NCBI RefSeq assembly: GCF_000018865.1
Contig: NC_010175.1
Coordinates: 3,720,001 to 3,784,000, forward strand
DNA from: Chloroflexus aurantiacus J-10-fl
GTDB taxonomy: Bacteria > Chloroflexota > Chloroflexia > Chloroflexales > Chloroflexaceae
Length of the DNA: 64,000 nucleotides
Direction of reading: 5' to 3'
The stretch's first letter is position 1; each line of letters opens with the position of its first letter. Positions 61,849 to 64,000 of the stretch are shown here, piece after piece. The notes below the pieces were generated by a model. The model searched no databases and was not told the origin of the DNA. It saw only the letters and a program-made list of their open reading frames with translations. Made by a program: the position numbers and the translations under genes.

Positions 61849-62688
61849 TCACTCTCCCAACAAACGCTGCCGAGTCTCTGCGATAAAGTTCTGAATCCGG
61901 TCTGGATCGGGTTTGTCGGTCGGCAAGATCAAAATAAAGTGACTGAAAATCTCCGACCGTTCATTGAGGAGCGTTTGCCAGTCGGCTTCAGGACGTTCAC
62001 GCCGGATTGCTTCCAGATGAACGTCGGCGAAGGTGCGAATTGGCCCGGCGGTGTCGGGTGTCAGGTGGGCGGCTGGGCCGGCGAGGTAGTAGTTCGGCGC
62101 TGTTCGCCCAAGTGGTGTGTCAACTGGCACCAGATGTCCGACGATCACTTCGGCAAGCTCCAGGCGCAATGAGGCATGGCTGTCGGCCAGAATCAGCGCC
62201 TCGCCGGTTAGCAGATCACGTAGGGTCGCACCGGCATTGGGATGTAGTCGCTCAACCTGGTACGGACGTAAGCGAACATTGACCCACGTCGGCAGAAGCT
62301 GTCGTTCGAGCGGTGATAGATCGCTCTCCTGCATCTGATGTACCATCTGCTCAACCAGTGTCTGTCCGTCTGATCGGCGATAGTCGAAGGCAAACCAGAC
62401 CATGAAGCGGTCGGCCCCGTACCCTTCGCGCTGGTTCAGTTCGGCCAACTGGGCAAACTGGTAACGCTGTTGCCAGTATCGATCAAAGGCAGTTTGTAGT
62501 TCCGCTGCTTCAGCCTCAGTGGCTTTGGCCAGAATACGTTGTAAGAGCTGGTCTTGAGCGTTGCGCAGGCGTAATTGCTGACTGCGCCATTCCTCTTCGA
62601 TGCGCAAATGGCAATCCTTGTATTTGCGCCCACTACCACAGTGGCAGGGATCGTTGCGGCCTAATTTAAGCGTTTTGGCTGGGTTCAT
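61849..62688 (-). CDS. SEC-C motif protein of unknown function
   Basis: This 279-residue protein carries an N-terminal SEC-C zinc motif GRNDPCHCGSGRKYKDCH (residues 10-27), the same as at the end of SecA and in many unrelated proteins. The rest is mostly helical with charged segments (RIEEEWRSQQLRLRN, RFMVWFAFDYRRSDGQ) and a C-terminal stretch DKPDPDRIQNFIAETRQRLL. A role in binding zinc and a partner is likely, but the partner is unknown. It is the last gene of a minus-strand trio, 18 bases after the FGE-like gene. Its stop directly abuts the stop of the convergent kinase gene. Confidence 0.85.
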   Translation of the reverse strand: MNPAKTLKLGRNDPCHCGSGRKYKDCHLRIEEEWRSQQLRLRNAQDQLLQRILAKATEAEAAELQTAFDRYWQQRYQFAQLAELNQREGYGADRFMVWFAFDYRRSDGQTLVEQMVHQMQESDLSPLERQLLPTWVNVRLRPYQVERLHPNAGATLRDLLTGEALILADSHASLRLELAEVIVGHLVPVDTPLGRTAPNYYLAGPAAHLTPDTAGPIRTFADVHLEAIRRERPEADWQTLLNERSEIFSHFILILPTDKPDPDRIQNFIAETRQRLLGE

Positions 62689-62706
62689 AAAGCGAATGCT
62701 CCTTAA

Positions 62707-63516
62707 TTATTCCAGGTCTAGTGCAAGGCGCATGCCCAGAAACTGGTTGCGCATCGTCGGTTGTAGTCGAAAACGACAGGCACAGCGTGCATACCCCTGG
62801 GGATTGGCGTAACAACCGCCGCGTAAAATCCGTCTCCCGGTTGCGGTTGGGTCTTCACGTCCATCATCGGGTCGGTAGGGATATTCCCGGTCGAGCGATG
62901 CTGTCCATTCCCATACATTACCGGCCATATCTTCAACACCATACGGACTCTGTCCGGCAGGGTATGTGCCGGGCGGGTTAGGTGCTGATCGTCCCCCCTC
63001 GCGCGTATTGGCGTAATCGGGATGAAATGTCTCGCCCCACGGGAAGCGCCGACCGTCGGTGCCGCGGGCGGCGTGCTCCCATTCCGCTTCGGTTGGCAGG
63101 CGAAAGCGCAACACAGGAGGTGGCGTAACCGGCTGACCGTTCGGGTCGATCAGGCGGAGGGACAGACCGGATTGTTGACTCAGCCAGGCGCAGAAGGCCA
63201 TGGCTTCGTACCAGGTGATGTCGGTGACCGGTAATGCTGCCAGTTTGTCCGGCGGGGTCGTGCCATGCCAGGCGGGAGGTGGTGGCACAGCTCCATCAGC
63301 AACAGCGCAGGCGTAGAGGGCATTGCTCAGCGGATGTTGTGCAATGGCAAATGCCGGAAGCGTCAGTTCGTGTTGTGGTGTCTCTTCACGGTAGCTTTCG
63401 CGAGTGCCGCCATAGTGACGGGCCAGGTCACTGATGTCGCTCACAGGTGTGCCCATGCGAAAGGGACGTGACGGAATGTGTATAAAAACCGGTAATAATT
63501 CAGTAAGCCTGCTCAT
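62707..63516 (-). CDS. Formylglycine-generating-enzyme (FGE-sulfatase/SUMF1) domain protein
   Basis: This 269-residue protein is a single FGE/SUMF1 domain: RPFRMGTPVSDISD, PQHELTLPAFAIAQHPLSNALY, ITWYEAMAFCAWLSQQSG, RFRLPTEAEWEHAARG and the C-terminal NVWEWTASLD and ILRGGCYANPQG. The two redox cysteines of true formylglycine-generating enzymes near the end are not both in place, so it may be one of the many FGE-like proteins with other roles (hydroxylation, binding). No sulfatase is nearby. Its start overlaps the preceding gene by 4 bases. Confidence 0.88.
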   Translation of the reverse strand: MSRLTELLPVFIHIPSRPFRMGTPVSDISDLARHYGGTRESYREETPQHELTLPAFAIAQHPLSNALYACAVADGAVPPPPAWHGTTPPDKLAALPVTDITWYEAMAFCAWLSQQSGLSLRLIDPNGQPVTPPPVLRFRLPTEAEWEHAARGTDGRRFPWGETFHPDYANTREGGRSAPNPPGTYPAGQSPYGVEDMAGNVWEWTASLDREYPYRPDDGREDPTATGRRILRGGCYANPQGYARCACRFRLQPTMRNQFLGMRLALDLE

Positions 63517-63995
63517 CGTTGATAAATCCGATTGAGCCGATCTAGCTCACGCTGGTAGATCGTCTCGGCGAAATGATCGATGGATGTCACGTTCTGTAGG
63601 GCATCATAGCCGCGCCGTAAAAAGGTATGGACATGACCAATACCGGCGAGGCGGGCTATGAAGTGGGAGCGGCGCAGCGCCATCCCCAACACTGCCGAAC
63701 GCGACAGGTGAAAGACATTGTACAACGTTGTTCTGACCAGTGTTAACTGACGATGGCGATCATCATATTTATCGGCCAGCCGGTAGAAGTATTCATACGT
63801 CGGCTCGTCAAAATCGGTGCCTATATTGGCCTGCCACATACGCTGGGCCAGGTCTTCATCGAGTTGATTGGTGAGATCGAGTAATTCCAGTACCTCCTCA
63901 AGGTCGCGCAGGCGTACACCGGGGAGCATGCCGATAAAATGGTGCAGGCGGCGGCCTTCCTGATCGCGCTGGCTGAAATCACGCGGGCCGTACAT
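63513..63995 (-). CDS. Helical protein of unknown function, may continue past the right edge
   Basis: The 160-residue frame begins with ATGTACGGCC at 63995, 5 bases before the edge. The frame may extend further upstream, so the start is uncertain. It is rich in Arg, Leu, His and Asp, predicted all-helical (LRDLEEVLELLDLTNQLDED, YQRELDRLNRIYQR), with no membrane segment and no motif that I recognise. It overlaps the FGE-like gene by 4 bases, so the two products are made together. Confidence 0.7.
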   Translation of the reverse strand: MYGPRDFSQRDQEGRRLHHFIGMLPGVRLRDLEEVLELLDLTNQLDEDLAQRMWQANIGTDFDEPTYEYFYRLADKYDDRHRQLTLVRTTLYNVFHLSRSAVLGMALRRSHFIARLAGIGHVHTFLRRGYDALQNVTSIDHFAETIYQRELDRLNRIYQR

Positions 63996-64000
63996 TTCGT

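Noticed and set aside
1-64000. tRNA, rRNA and complete insertion sequences
   Set aside because: I looked for cloverleaf ends, conserved rRNA text and transposase motifs between genes and found none; a covariance search would settle the tRNAs.

Overview
The window reads as chromosomal DNA of a Chloroflexota bacterium, most probably a Chloroflexus species. This is an inference from moderate-to-high GC, the style of the proteins (long multi-GAF histidine kinases, Ser/Pro/Thr-rich lipoproteins, Uma2-type proteins) and abundant intergenic repeats. I did not run any comparison. No rRNA, tRNA, CRISPR array, phage or complete insertion sequence was found.

Left part (1-6.97 kb): one minus-strand operon made of a GntR/FCD regulator, a cytoplasmic cyanophycinase, a family-5 peptide-binding lipoprotein, two Opp/Dpp-type permeases and a secreted two-module S51 (cyanophycinase-like) protein that runs off the left edge. 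It looks like a system that cuts beta-aspartyl peptides outside the cell, imports the pieces and finishes them inside. A 7-bp inverted repeat lies exactly in the spacer of its promoter. From 7.4 to 20.7 kb: a glutathione peroxidase, 2.6 kb of nested non-coding repeats, a TctCBA tripartite carboxylate transporter, a two-module VOC dioxygenase, a Uma2-type gene broken by an amber codon, an FAD oxidoreductase, then a metal-homeostasis-like group (CobW GTPase, DsrE protein, second-type L28) behind two matching 15-bp palindromes, and three 240-bp tandem repeats.

Middle (20.7-43.4 kb): an AspT/YidE-type transporter, a MIP18-family protein, an aromatic amino acid hydroxylase, a CAP-domain exoprotein, a nine-unit 116-bp tandem array, and a tight four-gene run (M15 peptidase, SDR, transaldolase, PRK/uridine-kinase-like kinase) convergent with an AceE-like E1 enzyme. 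A second repeat block (33.1-34.3 kb) contains an inverted copy of the first. Then come a HerA-type ATPase, a lone receiver, a HAD-IIA phosphatase, a Zn alcohol dehydrogenase behind an AT-rich leader with a near-consensus promoter, a HAD phosphatase, a MoxR/VWA pair and PgsA.

Right part (43.7-64 kb): a signalling cluster (membrane sensor with a C-terminal HTH, receiver, hybrid histidine kinase, receiver-GGDEF) leading directly into a ClpP; an alpha/beta hydrolase; MnmE and Pgk; two exported proteins; a 1174-residue multi-GAF histidine kinase; and a minus-strand trio (unknown helical protein, formylglycine-generating-enzyme-like protein, SEC-C protein) entering from the right edge.

The most unusual points are the duplicated S51 protein with a dead second module, the 800-bp inverted repeat pair that could invert about 24 kb, a dispersed element of about 100 bp with a hairpin core, the 116-bp array with alternating unit types, and the palindromes that may control the CobW/L28 group.
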